Source: an uncultured Bacilli bacterium
Lineage (GTDB): Bacteria; Bacillota_I; Bacilli_A; RF39; UBA660
Assembly (NCBI GenBank): GCA_944373065.1
Contig: CALWAJ010000001.1
Span: 1-50,472 of the forward strand
DNA length: 50,472 bases
Direction: 5' to 3'
The notes under the pieces are model-generated. The model searched no databases, was not told the DNA's origin, and saw nothing but the letters and a program-made list of their open reading frames with translations. Positions 8,706-17,458 of the stretch are shown in pieces; the first letter of the stretch is position 1; each line of letters opens with the position of its first letter. A program made the position numbers and the translations under genes.

Positions 8706-9806
8706 CTACAAATTTCTTAAAAATAATGTTTCAAACAAAAATCCCCAAATTACTCTTCCAAAAGATTTAGTCTTACCAACCCTTACTCTACTTTTAGAAG
8801 GATTATAACAATTAAAAGTAACATCAACTGTTTCTTTAAAATCTTTATATTTAATAACCAAATCAGTCTCACCACAATTATTTTCATAAATAAATTCTAA
8901 TTTACTAAGAGGAACAGTACTTCTTTTTATTACTTTATCTAAATCTAAATAACTATCAAGATTTATCTCATCAAAGACTTCAATTTCTTCTTTTCTATAT
9001 AAATAATACTTATCAAAAGTCCTAATAACCCTATAACCATCTAATATTTTAGTATCTATAACATTTTCATCTTTATAATACTGATAATATTTTTTACGAT
9101 AACGATAAAGCTTTTCTTTTTTTATTATATTTATATAAAAGTTATCAGAAACAGAACTAGCTTTAACAATTTTTTCATCATAAATAGTTTTAGAAAGACA
9201 GTTTATTAAAGCTATAGTTATATTGTTAATTCCTTTTGTAGTTACTTCTATCTTTTCTTTTATATAATTAGAATGCAAAACTTCAAAGCTTCCCTTCAAA
9301 TCTCCTTGATTCAAAAAGCATTTTACTTCTAAAGTTAAATACTCAGGACTATATTTTTTGGAGAGTTTTATTTTATAAACATCACTAGTTTTATCACAAT
9401 TATATATAACTTTATCTTTATATTTTAAAGTTACTTTACTAATCATAAGATTATTTATATTTTTAATTATTAAAGAATCAATCTTCTTTAATTCTTGATA
9501 ATAATAGATAGTTTTTACATCTTCATCTAAATTACTATTTTCTAACCTTTCTTTTTGATATTCTCCATACTCACCATATTTAACTTTATCTCCTTTAATT
9601 TTATACTCTTTAAAGGGTCTTTCTAAATATTTAAAATCTCTATTTATTTTCTCAAGTTCATAATAAGTAGCTTTCTCTATTCTTTCCTTATCGTTACACC
9701 TATAATTTGCATCTACTTCTTCTATTTTTAAATATGGCGTTGTTATAGTCTTAGCATCAACATTCATATAACAAAAAAATAATAATAGCAGTATTAATAT
9801 TTTCAT
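8706..9806 (-). CDS. Exported protein of unknown function in the spoVA-sigma cluster
   Basis: The 366-residue protein has a clear signal peptide (MKILILLLLFFCYMNVDA) and a Lys/Tyr/Asp-rich beta-type body with Cys pairs (NCDKTS, KCFLNQ, NCLSKT, NNCGET, FNCYNP), suggesting disulfides. AGGAGG precedes the ATG. It lies between spoVAE and the sigma gene, all in one direction, so a role in spore formation or germination is plausible but rests only on position. I recognise no domain. Confidence 0.7.
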   Translation of the reverse strand: MKILILLLLFFCYMNVDAKTITTPYLKIEEVDANYRCNDKERIEKATYYELEKINRDFKYLERPFKEYKIKGDKVKYGEYGEYQKERLENSNLDEDVKTIYYYQELKKIDSLIIKNINNLMISKVTLKYKDKVIYNCDKTSDVYKIKLSKKYSPEYLTLEVKCFLNQGDLKGSFEVLHSNYIKEKIEVTTKGINNITIALINCLSKTIYDEKIVKASSVSDNFYINIIKKEKLYRYRKKYYQYYKDENVIDTKILDGYRVIRTFDKYYLYRKEEIEVFDEINLDSYLDLDKVIKRSTVPLSKLEFIYENNCGETDLVIKYKDFKETVDVTFNCYNPSKSRVRVGKTKSFGRVIWGFLFETLFLRNL

Positions 9807-9838
9807 AACTAACCTCCTACTATTATTATTTACACTAA

Positions 9839-10189
9839 CTAATCTTTTGCTTTAAAAATTAAAGTAAAAACAAAAGTAAAGATAATCGCTGCCGTTATTC
9901 CTGTCGCTGTCATATCAAACATCCCTATTAAAAGGCCAATAATACCATTAGACTCTGCAGCTAGTAAGGCTCCATGAATTAAAGAATGTCCAAAGCTTGT
10001 AATAGGAAGTAAGGCTCCACCTCCTACTTTAGCGATAAAAAAGTCATATATAGAAAAAGCATCTAAAGCTGCACCAATACATACAAACATCGCCGTTATA
10101 TGACCAGGAGTAAGTTTAGTATTATCTAAGATAATCTCGGCAATTAAACAAATAATTCCACAAAATAGAAATGAATTAATAAAGTACAT
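9839..10189 (-). CDS. spoVAE: Stage V sporulation protein AE (SpoVAEB type)
   Basis: A small integral membrane protein of the SpoVA channel that moves dipicolinic acid into the forespore and out during germination. About 116 residues with several membrane segments and motifs GALLPITSFGHSLIHGAL and GLLIGMFDMTATGITAAI, typical of SpoVAE/SpoVAC relatives. The ATG at 10189 (MYFINSF) has GGAGG at the right distance and overlaps the spoVAD stop as TAATG, which favours it over an ATG 18 nt upstream. Confidence 0.9.
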   Translation of the reverse strand: MYFINSFLFCGIICLIAEIILDNTKLTPGHITAMFVCIGAALDAFSIYDFFIAKVGGGALLPITSFGHSLIHGALLAAESNGIIGLLIGMFDMTATGITAAIIFTFVFTLIFKAKD

Positions 10190-11181
10190 TATATCGCCTC
10201 CAAACATATTAAGTTTGCAATAGATAGAATATTTTCTTTCTGATAAAGCATTATAGGTGAGAATAAAGCACCTGTTGCAATTAATAATACTTTCTTATAT
10301 TTATTTTCTATAAGTCCTTTAATAATAGTACTATAATTAACTAAAGCTGAACAAACAGGACCACTTCCTCCAGCCATTACTTCTTTTTGTTCTTCTAAAT
10401 CATAAAGCATCGTACCACAATCATTATAATTTTTAGATAAATCTATATTATATTCATTAAGCATTAAATCTTTTAAAATTTCTTTACCATATTTACCTAA
10501 ATCTCCAGTTAATATTAAATCATAATCACTAGCTTTCGTATCAGTTTCTTTTAGATATTTATACAAAGTATCAGCAGCTGCACCTGCCATAGCAGCTCCC
10601 ATATTAAAAGCATCTTTCTGATTATAATCAACAATCGTTCCAATAAGACCATTAACAACTCTAATTTTACCAGGTTTATTAGAAAGAAGAGCACTAGCCC
10701 CACCTGTTGCCGTAAATGTAGCTGTCATAGGTTTAGGAGAACCATACTCAGTTGGATTTCTAAACTGTTTTTCACTTGACATATTATGTGATGAACAAGA
10801 AATAAGAGCATTATTTACTTTACCACTATCTATAAAAGTAGCACCGATTAATAAACCTTCAATACTAGTAGCACATGCAGTATAAATACCAAGAAATGGG
10901 CTTTTTAAGTTTAAAGCTCCATAACAAGAGGATGCTATTTGATTTAAAAGATCTCCTGCTATTACTAAATCTATATCATTAGATGTTAGTTTAGTTTTCT
11001 TAAGTAATATTTTTATACTATCTTCAAGTAATCTAATCTCTGCTTTTTCAAAAGATTTCTCACGTGCATATAAGTCATTATATTTCTTATCAAAATTCTT
11101 ACCAAGTGGTCCTTTCGCTTCATAAGGTCCACAAACAGTACTAACATTATCTAAATAAACATTTCTAAAATTAAGTATCAT
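10189..11181 (-). CDS. spoVAD: Stage V sporulation protein AD
   Basis: SpoVAD is a soluble thiolase-fold protein at the forespore inner membrane that binds dipicolinic acid. The product of about 330 residues is full length and shows family stretches DLVIAGDLLNQI, GIYTACATSIEGL and GGASALLSN, plus HNMSSEKQFRNPTEYG. The start at 11181 has GGGAGG upstream and overlaps the spoVAC stop (ATGA). It lies between spoVAC and spoVAE as in Bacilli and Clostridia. Confidence 0.95.
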   Translation of the reverse strand: MILNFRNVYLDNVSTVCGPYEAKGPLGKNFDKKYNDLYAREKSFEKAEIRLLEDSIKILLKKTKLTSNDIDLVIAGDLLNQIASSCYGALNLKSPFLGIYTACATSIEGLLIGATFIDSGKVNNALISCSSHNMSSEKQFRNPTEYGSPKPMTATFTATGGASALLSNKPGKIRVVNGLIGTIVDYNQKDAFNMGAAMAGAAADTLYKYLKETDTKASDYDLILTGDLGKYGKEILKDLMLNEYNIDLSKNYNDCGTMLYDLEEQKEVMAGGSGPVCSALVNYSTIIKGLIENKYKKVLLIATGALFSPIMLYQKENILSIANLICLEAI

Positions 11182-11621
11182 ACTAAAACCTCCCACAAAT
11201 ATCTAATAAGACCAAAGAACCAAGCAGATACTACTCCATAAAAGATAACTGAACCAGCAAGTTTAAAAACATTACTACCTATTCCATATATTGGTCCTTC
11301 ATTTTTATAATCTAAGGCTGCACTAGTCATAGAATGAGCAAAACCTGTTATAGGTATTAAAAGCCCAGCTTTTGCTTTCGCTACTAACTTATCAAAGAAG
11401 CCTAAGGCCGTAAACAAAGAAGCAAAGAAGATAAAAGTTATAATCATATAAGTAGAAGCATCATTACGAGAAATATCAAAGAGCATGATATAAAGTCTAA
11501 TCAAACACTCTCCAAGTAATCCCACAAATCCTCCTACAAAGAAAGCAGTTAAAGCATATTTTACTTTATTCTCTTTAGGAGTATATTTTTTTACTAAAGC
11601 ATTATATTTTTTATTAGTCAT
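11178..11621 (-). CDS. spoVAC: Stage V sporulation protein AC
   Basis: SpoVAC is a mechanosensitive-type membrane component of the dipicolinate channel. The 147 residues include an N-terminal KKYTPK motif, several hydrophobic segments and GLLIPITGFAHSMTSAALDYKNEGPIYGIG split over the middle, characteristic of the family. It is first in the spoVA string. AGGTG precedes the ATG. A SigG-like promoter candidate lies just upstream. Confidence 0.93.
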   Translation of the reverse strand: MTNKKYNALVKKYTPKENKVKYALTAFFVGGFVGLLGECLIRLYIMLFDISRNDASTYMIITFIFFASLFTALGFFDKLVAKAKAGLLIPITGFAHSMTSAALDYKNEGPIYGIGSNVFKLAGSVIFYGVVSAWFFGLIRYLWEVLV

Positions 11622-11636
11622 ATTATCACCTAATAA

Positions 11637-11665
11637 TATAGTGTTCTAAAAAATAATATTTATAC
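11637..11665 (-). promoter_or_regulatory. Candidate SigF/SigG-type promoter of spoVAC
   Basis: On the minus strand GTATA (11665-11661, fits GHATR) is followed after 17 bp by CACTATA (11643-11637, one mismatch to CATNHTA). Location directly upstream of spoVAC fits forespore control known for spoVA in Bacillus. The implied start site falls very close to the ribosome site, so this is tentative. Confidence 0.35.
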
Positions 11666-11694
11666 AAAAAAGAAGAGAAAATTATTCTCCTCTT
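11665..11694 (-). terminator. Terminator after the 11697-13238 gene
   Basis: Minus-strand stem AAGAGGAGAA / TTCTCTTCTT, 5-nt loop, then a T run, starting 3 bp after the stop codon. Confidence 0.8.
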
Positions 11695-11696
11695 AA

Positions 11697-13238
11697 TTAC
11701 TCTTTATCTACAACACTTTTTATTCGATAAGTTATAAATGCTCCTGTTCCAAGTACAAGTATTAAGATAAGTCCTATTCCTATATATAAAACACTACTAG
11801 TAACAGGATTACTTATGACTGTTACTTCTATTTCATAACTTGTTCCATCACTTCCTACACCAGTTATTACTGTTGTTCCATTTTTTAATCCTATTATCTT
11901 TCCATTCTCTATTTTAGCAATACTTTCATCTTTTACCGTCCATGTAACTCCACTTAAATCTAACTCTTCTTCAAATGCTTTTATATCTTCTATACTACTT
12001 CCTACTTCTATTGTTACTTTTCCTTTATAACTATTTGTAGGCTCTACTTCTTCTAACATATAGGGATTATTTATTGTTCCTTCTCCTATTAATGTCATGT
12101 TTTCAGTTGTCAGATTGATAACTGGACGAAGAGCATAGTTATAATTCACATTGCCGAGATTCAAGCGATCAGAAGCATACCAGACAAAAGCAATATTAGA
12201 ACTGAAGCCTAACGGTGTCATACTCCAATAAATTGTTACTGGATTTAAATAACTGTTTCCTGTAACAAAATAAGATTCTCCTGCTAATACTAATTCATCT
12301 GCTGTTATTAGACCGGCTTTTAATCTATAACTTCCTCCATAACTTTCATTTGTATGACATATAAAACTAGGGGCATTATCTTTGGCAAAATTATATCCTA
12401 CTTGTCCTAATCTATCCACACTTGAAAAAAGTATATTGTCTTCTTGTTCTAAGAATTTACTACTATCACTACAGTATCTTCCTAATATTACATATTTATC
12501 ATAATTAGGATTACTCCCTAACGTATTATTATACCAGGTATCTACTTCTTTCTTTATAAATGAATCTGTTCCATTATCATAGGTATATCCACTATATTTA
12601 GCATCATTACTCTCTAAATTATATGGTGTACTGCCAACTCCACATAATAAACTACCAACTGAAGACATATGTGTAATTTCTCCTGTAGTTATATTTACAC
12701 AATTATTATAAATTAGTCTTAAACTTCCATCACCATTTACTCTTATTATCTTCCAGTACATCTTTTCTCCTTTAGATGCTATCTTTAATGGCTGACAAAA
12801 TTCATCATTTCCTCCAGCTTCTATACAACTTTCTTTTGTTTGAAAATATGTCCTTTCACTACCATAAACATAATAATCTTCATCATATGCTCCAAATACT
12901 AAGTTATTATTATCTATATCTCCTCGATAATAATACGTTGTTCCATCTTCATCACTACTACTATATAATCCATTTGTTATATAATTAGAATCATTTAATA
13001 CATTATCTGAACTAAAATCATAATAATTACCATTACTTGCATAATTAAACATTTTTGGTATCTCAGTCTTTAATTCATTATCACTTAATATCTTATTTAA
13101 GACTAAGTTACTTGTATTTCCTGCCTTATATTCACTACTTTCTACTATTATCCTTTTATCAATCATTCCTAAATAATTAATATTTAGTGTTACTACAAAT
13201 AAAAGTACTACCATTAATATCTTTTTTATTCTTCTCAT
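11697..13238 (-). CDS. Cell-surface protein: DUF6273-like region, Ig-like domain, C-terminal anchor
   Basis: A 513-residue exported protein: signal peptide (MRRIKKILMVVLLFVVTLNI), a large extracellular region with 'KGEKMYWKIIRVNGDGSLRL', 'YWSMTPLG' and 'ALRPVINL' as in DUF6273-like domains, a bacterial Ig-like (Big_2) domain at about residues 400-470 (GVTWTVKDESIAKIENGKI), and a C-terminal membrane segment with a basic tail (YRIKSVVDKE). It is the complete paralogue of the truncated gene at the window start, with long near-identical DNA stretches. The two may be surface variants. Binding partner and function unknown. Confidence 0.85.
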   Translation of the reverse strand: MRRIKKILMVVLLFVVTLNINYLGMIDKRIIVESSEYKAGNTSNLVLNKILSDNELKTEIPKMFNYASNGNYYDFSSDNVLNDSNYITNGLYSSSDEDGTTYYYRGDIDNNNLVFGAYDEDYYVYGSERTYFQTKESCIEAGGNDEFCQPLKIASKGEKMYWKIIRVNGDGSLRLIYNNCVNITTGEITHMSSVGSLLCGVGSTPYNLESNDAKYSGYTYDNGTDSFIKKEVDTWYNNTLGSNPNYDKYVILGRYCSDSSKFLEQEDNILFSSVDRLGQVGYNFAKDNAPSFICHTNESYGGSYRLKAGLITADELVLAGESYFVTGNSYLNPVTIYWSMTPLGFSSNIAFVWYASDRLNLGNVNYNYALRPVINLTTENMTLIGEGTINNPYMLEEVEPTNSYKGKVTIEVGSSIEDIKAFEEELDLSGVTWTVKDESIAKIENGKIIGLKNGTTVITGVGSDGTSYEIEVTVISNPVTSSVLYIGIGLILILVLGTGAFITYRIKSVVDKE

Positions 13239-13340
13239 AAAAACTACCTCCCAATACTAATATTCTATCCTAATTACTATTCTTTATACTTAATTTCATT
13301 TTAGCACATAAAGTCCTGCATATCAAATATTTTGACACAG

Positions 13341-13372
13341 CAAAAAGAACAGAATACACTTATCCTGCTCTT
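13341..13372 (-). terminator. Rho-independent terminator, copy 2
   Basis: Same hairpin as at 846-877 (stem 13345-13356 with 13361-13372, minus-strand T tail). It lies between the 13494-14669 gene and the surface-protein gene. Confidence 0.8.
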
Positions 13373-13414
13373 ATATCATAATGAAAGAAAGTATTATTAA
13401 TGTTTAAACTATCA

Positions 13415-13471
13415 TTACGATAATTTAAACACCCCCCCCCAGGTAACCATTTGTAAACAAATCTTTCTCAT
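13415..13471 (-). CDS. Putative 18-residue small ORF containing a G9 tract, copy 2
   Basis: ATG at 13471 with AAAGAGGG 7 nt upstream; the frame reads MRKICLQMVTWGGVFKLS. With one G fewer in the tract the frame would run on through NYRNDSLN to the same end as copy 1, so the two copies differ in reading-frame phase after the homopolymer. Translation is not shown. Confidence 0.3.
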   Translation of the reverse strand: MRKICLQMVTWGGVFKLS

Positions 13472-13493
13472 CAAAATACCCTCTTTCTTCTAT

Positions 13494-14669
13494 TTATTTC
13501 AATATAAATGGATTTTCTTTAGAACCATCACCTGATTTAATCATTACATTATTATTTAACACAATAACTGGTCTTACTCGCTTATAACTAGAAGCATTAT
13601 TCAAATCAATATAACCACTATTTCTAACAACATAAACTTCATAACTATTTTCAGAATTACCAGTAATTAACCACCAATCTCTATCAGAATTATTTAAATA
13701 ATTATAATTTTGACAACTTCTATCATTAGTATCTTTACAATTACCATCTATAGAAGCATTTAAATAATCACTAACAGTAAGCAACCCAATCATTTGATTT
13801 TCTAAAGCATCACTGCATTCAACGGCATTAGTATTATTAGTTTCTCTTATAGTTCTCTTACCAAGACATATATTAAAATTAGACAATTTATCTTTATCAT
13901 TATTACTTAAAAGTGCACTATCTCCAGTCTCGTTATAAAGCTTTGTTAAATAATCTAACATTCTACTAACTCTATAATCATTAAAACCACTATTATATTT
14001 TCTATCACTATTATATCTATTATCAAAATGAGTTGTATAATCTGCAACTGTCTCATTAAGAATTAATTCAATCTTATTATCACTTCTAACTTTAACAATT
14101 CTAAAGACATTATGATCTAATTGAACATAATTATTAACTTTATCTCCTCTATATACTTTTTCCCCATTCATATCATATAAACCATTACCACTTGCAACAA
14201 TACCTTGTTCCAAAACAGCTTTATATAATTCTTTAGTTACATAATTCTTACCACAATCTAAATAAGGAGTATAAATAACATTATCATTAACTAAACTAAC
14301 TTCAACCCTACCACTACACTCTTCATCTTTTCTAAGTTCACTTAAAGGTTTCATTAATCCAGACTCTGCCAAAGTACTAGCTTTTACAGTAACAGTTTCT
14401 CCTTCTTCTTGAGGCAACAATCCATCTTGTACTTCATAATATTCAATCGCTGCTTTTCTAAGTTCTTGTTCTATCTCTTCATAACTTTTTTCTCCACCAT
14501 TAATAATAGAGAATATTAAAATAATGATCAAAATTACTACTAAAACACCTATAACAATTAACATAACTTTCATTAATTTCTTTCTCATTGCACTTCTATC
14601 TGCCTTATTATTGTTATTAGAAGTAGAATTAGTATTATTAATTATCTCTTTACCTTTATTTTCATTCAT
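13494..14669 (-). CDS. Membrane-anchored extracellular protein with DUF6273-like C-terminus
   Basis: 391 residues: an Asn-rich cytoplasmic start, a basic RSAMRKKLMKV, one long hydrophobic segment (about residues 32-55), then an outer part. The first outer part resembles pilin-like or pseudopilin-anchored domains (EQELRKAAIEYYEVQDGLLP, KASTLAESGLM, Cys in EECSG). The C-terminal part ends RVRPVIVLNNN and GDGSKENPFIL, like the ends of the DUF6273-like proteins nearby. Several Cys may form disulfides. It lies downstream of yqeK. Function unknown; probably one of a family of exported proteins at this locus. Confidence 0.75.
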   Translation of the reverse strand: MNENKGKEIINNTNSTSNNNNKADRSAMRKKLMKVMLIVIGVLVVILIIILIFSIINGGEKSYEEIEQELRKAAIEYYEVQDGLLPQEEGETVTVKASTLAESGLMKPLSELRKDEECSGRVEVSLVNDNVIYTPYLDCGKNYVTKELYKAVLEQGIVASGNGLYDMNGEKVYRGDKVNNYVQLDHNVFRIVKVRSDNKIELILNETVADYTTHFDNRYNSDRKYNSGFNDYRVSRMLDYLTKLYNETGDSALLSNNDKDKLSNFNICLGKRTIRETNNTNAVECSDALENQMIGLLTVSDYLNASIDGNCKDTNDRSCQNYNYLNNSDRDWWLITGNSENSYEVYVVRNSGYIDLNNASSYKRVRPVIVLNNNVMIKSGDGSKENPFILK

Positions 14670-14714
14670 AAAAACACCGTCTTTCGTCTTCTATATAGAT
14701 TGTAACACAAATAA

Positions 14715-15275
14715 CTATTTAATTAAAGAACCTAATGTCGTATAAGCTAATAAATTAACCTTCTTACCATCTTTAACTAATTTCTTAATCTGATTACAAA
14801 GACAAATCACAATAGCTTTATCTATATCTTTATAAGCATAGTATCTCTCTTCCTCAATTCCAGGATAATCTTTACCTTTTTCTATTTTATCAGCCAAATA
14901 AATAATCTTAGCTAACATATCCATACCAACATATCCTGTAGAATGATATTTAACGGCTTTGACCATATCATCAGTAAAACCATACTTTTCTTTAACAATA
15001 ATTGCAGCTACATAACCATGTAATAAGTTTTTATTTTCTTTTAATAAAATATCTTCAGGTAATTCATATTTTTCAATAAATCTCTTATTCTCTTCCTCAC
15101 TAAATTCTTTAGCCATATCATGAGTAAGAGCACAGATTTCACATTTCTTTTCATCTACTTTATAATATTTAGCAAGCTTCACAGCTTCTTCCATAACATT
15201 AATACTATGATTATATCTATAATTAGATAATGTTTTCTTTAACTCTTCTTTTATTTCTAAAATACTACTTTCCAT
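14715..15275 (-). CDS. yqeK: HD-domain hydrolase YqeK (Ap4A hydrolase type)
   Basis: YqeK-type proteins are HD-fold metal phosphohydrolases that split diadenosine tetraphosphate symmetrically. About 186 residues, with RYNHSINV, the metal motif THDMAKE, LLHGYVAA, KYHSTG and IYLADKIE, all family landmarks. The ATG at 15275 has GGGTGTGG upstream; a TTG 12 nt earlier is less likely. In many Firmicutes it sits with nadD; here it follows a histidine kinase gene by 17 bp. Confidence 0.9.
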   Translation of the reverse strand: MESSILEIKEELKKTLSNYRYNHSINVMEEAVKLAKYYKVDEKKCEICALTHDMAKEFSEEENKRFIEKYELPEDILLKENKNLLHGYVAAIIVKEKYGFTDDMVKAVKYHSTGYVGMDMLAKIIYLADKIEKGKDYPGIEEERYYAYKDIDKAIVICLCNQIKKLVKDGKKVNLLAYTTLGSLIK

Positions 15276-15292
15276 AACCACACCCAATATTA

Positions 15293-16549
15293 TTATGACA
15301 TATTTAACGTTTTAGGTAAAGTAACAATTACTCTCGTACCTTCTCCTTTTACTGAATTATACACTAATTCTCCTCCATGTTGTAATATTATTTCTTTAGA
15401 TAAACTAACTCCTAAACCACTACCTTTATTTTTAGTCGTAAAAAACATTTCACTAACTTTACTTAAAGTATCTTCATCCATCCCTATTCCATTGTCTTCT
15501 ATAATTATTTTCATATTTTTATTATCACTTTCTAATTTTATATTTATTTTATTTTCTTCTTTATTAACATCTTTCGCCTCTATAGCATTCTTTAAAACAT
15601 TAATAAACACTTGTTTTAATCTATTATAGTCAGCATTAATATAAATATCTTCATCAGGTAAATCAAAAGAAGCTTTTATTCCATTTTTCTTAAATAATCC
15701 TTCTAGATAATCTTCCAAATCTTCTAGTAACATTACAATATCCATATCATCTTTTTCTATTTTTATCTTAGTATAATCAAGAAAATCATCCATAAGAACT
15801 AAAGTCCTAGCAATTTCATCTTTAATAACCGGAATATATTTCCTTATCTTTTTCTTATCATTAACATCTAACATATCTAAATATCCTTTACAAACTGCTA
15901 TAGGATTTTTAATTTCATGAGTCACTTTGAATAAAGAACTTCTCAACTCTTTTTCATGCTGAATATTATCTAAATCACATCTTAATTCCACTATTTTTTC
16001 ACCTTCTGCAAAAATAGATATGATTATGTTAGTAACTATATATAAGGTTATAAGAATTGTAAATAAATAAACTAAGTTTGCCATAAATATCTCTTCTGGG
16101 TTAATAAACCAAAAAACAGCAAGTGACAAAGCAAAGCTTTTTATTATAATGAATGGATTAACTATATTTTTAGGTTTAAGTTTCTTTTTAGTAAATAAAG
16201 AATATATTATTAAATAACTACTATATTCTAATGCTAAAAATAAAGGACTAATATTTAAAAACAATGATTGATAGACAATTAATACTAAAGATAAAAAAAC
16301 TGCTAAAGATATTTTTCTTTTGTAATAACAAATAAGTAATGGAATATCAAACAATATAATTGGATATTTATTATAACAATTTGTTCCAAATCTCAAAACA
16401 AAATATAATGATGAAATAATAGCAATTTCAAATCCTAAATCCTTTTCATCAATCGACAAATTTTTCTTATATATTGTGTATAATAAGTACAATGACAATG
16501 GACAAAGTAAAAAAACGATATTTTCAATAACAACTTCAATATACGACAT
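15293..16549 (-). CDS. Membrane sensor histidine kinase, KinB-like layout
   Basis: 418 residues: about six hydrophobic segments in residues 5-180, then a HisKA helix with the phospho-acceptor His in FKVTHEIKNPIAV, and an ATPase domain with N-box (NVLKNAIEA), G1 (EDNGIGM), F-box (MFFTTK) and G2 (GSGLGVSL). The absence of a large sensor domain and the multi-span N-terminus resemble KinB of the sporulation phosphorelay. No response regulator is next to it, which also fits an orphan phosphorelay kinase. GAGGG precedes the ATG. The sporulation role is an inference. Confidence 0.88.
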   Translation of the reverse strand: MSYIEVVIENIVFLLCPLSLYLLYTIYKKNLSIDEKDLGFEIAIISSLYFVLRFGTNCYNKYPIILFDIPLLICYYKRKISLAVFLSLVLIVYQSLFLNISPLFLALEYSSYLIIYSLFTKKKLKPKNIVNPFIIIKSFALSLAVFWFINPEEIFMANLVYLFTILITLYIVTNIIISIFAEGEKIVELRCDLDNIQHEKELRSSLFKVTHEIKNPIAVCKGYLDMLDVNDKKKIRKYIPVIKDEIARTLVLMDDFLDYTKIKIEKDDMDIVMLLEDLEDYLEGLFKKNGIKASFDLPDEDIYINADYNRLKQVFINVLKNAIEAKDVNKEENKINIKLESDNKNMKIIIEDNGIGMDEDTLSKVSEMFFTTKNKGSGLGVSLSKEIILQHGGELVYNSVKGEGTRVIVTLPKTLNMS

Positions 16550-16620
16550 ATTTTTCCCTCTTTCTAAATTAAGTATATGATAGATGTTTGTAGAAATTTG
16601 TCGAATTATGAAGAAAAAAG

Positions 16621-16647
16621 AAAAAAAATAGAGCCTTTCTCTATTTT
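16621..16647 (-). terminator. Terminator after the short repeat gene
   Basis: Minus-strand AAAATAGAG / CTCTATTTT hairpin with a T run. The same hairpin follows the two genes upstream (17431-17452 and 18960-18982). Confidence 0.8.
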
Positions 16648-16653
16648 AACTTT

Positions 16654-17379
16654 CTAATTCTTTATTAGTTTTTTTACTTTTTCCAATGCTTCAGGATCTT
16701 TCTCTAAATCACTCACTAATGATAAAATGTTATTTTTATAATTTTCTTGTTCAGATGAAGATAAACTATCAAATTCAATTGTATTTAACAAAAGAAAAAC
16801 TATTGAATTATATATATTTAACGAACGTTGTACATCTTCTTCTTCAACTATTAATCTTATCATTTCTTTACAATTTTTTCTTGCTAACGATTTTTTATTT
16901 GTTGCTATATAATACCCATATAATGCTTGATATTCTCCCTTTGCGTTTACTATTAAGCTTATGATTTTTTTATAATCTTGTCTTGCTAATACATCTTTAT
17001 TTGTTGCTACTTTTGAACCTCCTATTGCTTGACATTCGCCTTTTGCATTTACTACTAAACTTATAATGTCTTTATAATCTTTTTTAGTATATAAATCTTT
17101 ATTTGTTGCAACATCATATCCATATTTCATTTGATAAGCTTTTAATTTATTATTTTTAAATATTTCTAATATCTCATCTCTATGTTTATTCTCAGCACTA
17201 TTAAACATCTCATTAGAATATAAATATATTAATGCTATTCTATTATTATCTTCAATTGCATTTTTTATATCATTATAGACACTACTATCCTGATTTAATA
17301 ATACAGTAAAATTAATACGATTTATATCAATCTTATTTTCTTTTGAATAGTCTTTTATTATTTTTAATACTTCTAACAT
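16654..17379 (-). CDS. 34-residue-repeat protein, short paralogue
   Basis: 241 residues. The N-terminal about 90 residues (MLEVLKIIKDYSKEN) and C-terminal about 70 (SLVSDLEKDPEALEKVKKL) closely match the neighbour at 17459-18904. Between them are only two to three 34-residue units of the type ATNKDVLARQDYKKIISL. Each unit is predicted to be a helix pair, so the fold is probably an alpha-solenoid binding protein. No signal peptide or membrane segment, so it is probably cytoplasmic. AGGAG lies 9 nt before the ATG. I do not recognise a named domain. Confidence 0.75.
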   Translation of the reverse strand: MLEVLKIIKDYSKENKIDINRINFTVLLNQDSSVYNDIKNAIEDNNRIALIYLYSNEMFNSAENKHRDEILEIFKNNKLKAYQMKYGYDVATNKDLYTKKDYKDIISLVVNAKGECQAIGGSKVATNKDVLARQDYKKIISLIVNAKGEYQALYGYYIATNKKSLARKNCKEMIRLIVEEEDVQRSLNIYNSIVFLLLNTIEFDSLSSSEQENYKNNILSLVSDLEKDPEALEKVKKLIKN

Positions 17380-17430
17380 TTTTCATCGCTCCTTTTAATC
17401 AATTATTATAGAGTAGGAAATATGTAAAGA

Positions 17431-17452
17431 AAAATAGAGCTTTCTCTATTTT
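17431..17452 (-). terminator. Terminator after the long repeat gene
   Basis: AAAATAGAG (17431-17439) pairs with CTCTATTTT (17444-17452); T run on the minus strand. Confidence 0.8.
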
Positions 17453-17458
17453 AAATTT

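Larger units (their letters stand above)
13301..13490. repeat. Duplicated intergenic block, copy 2 (partner about 799-975)
   Basis: Carries the same terminator, G9 tract (C9 on plus strand at 13432-13440) and AAAGAGGG ribosome site as copy 1, with small differences around the G tract. Confidence 0.8.
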
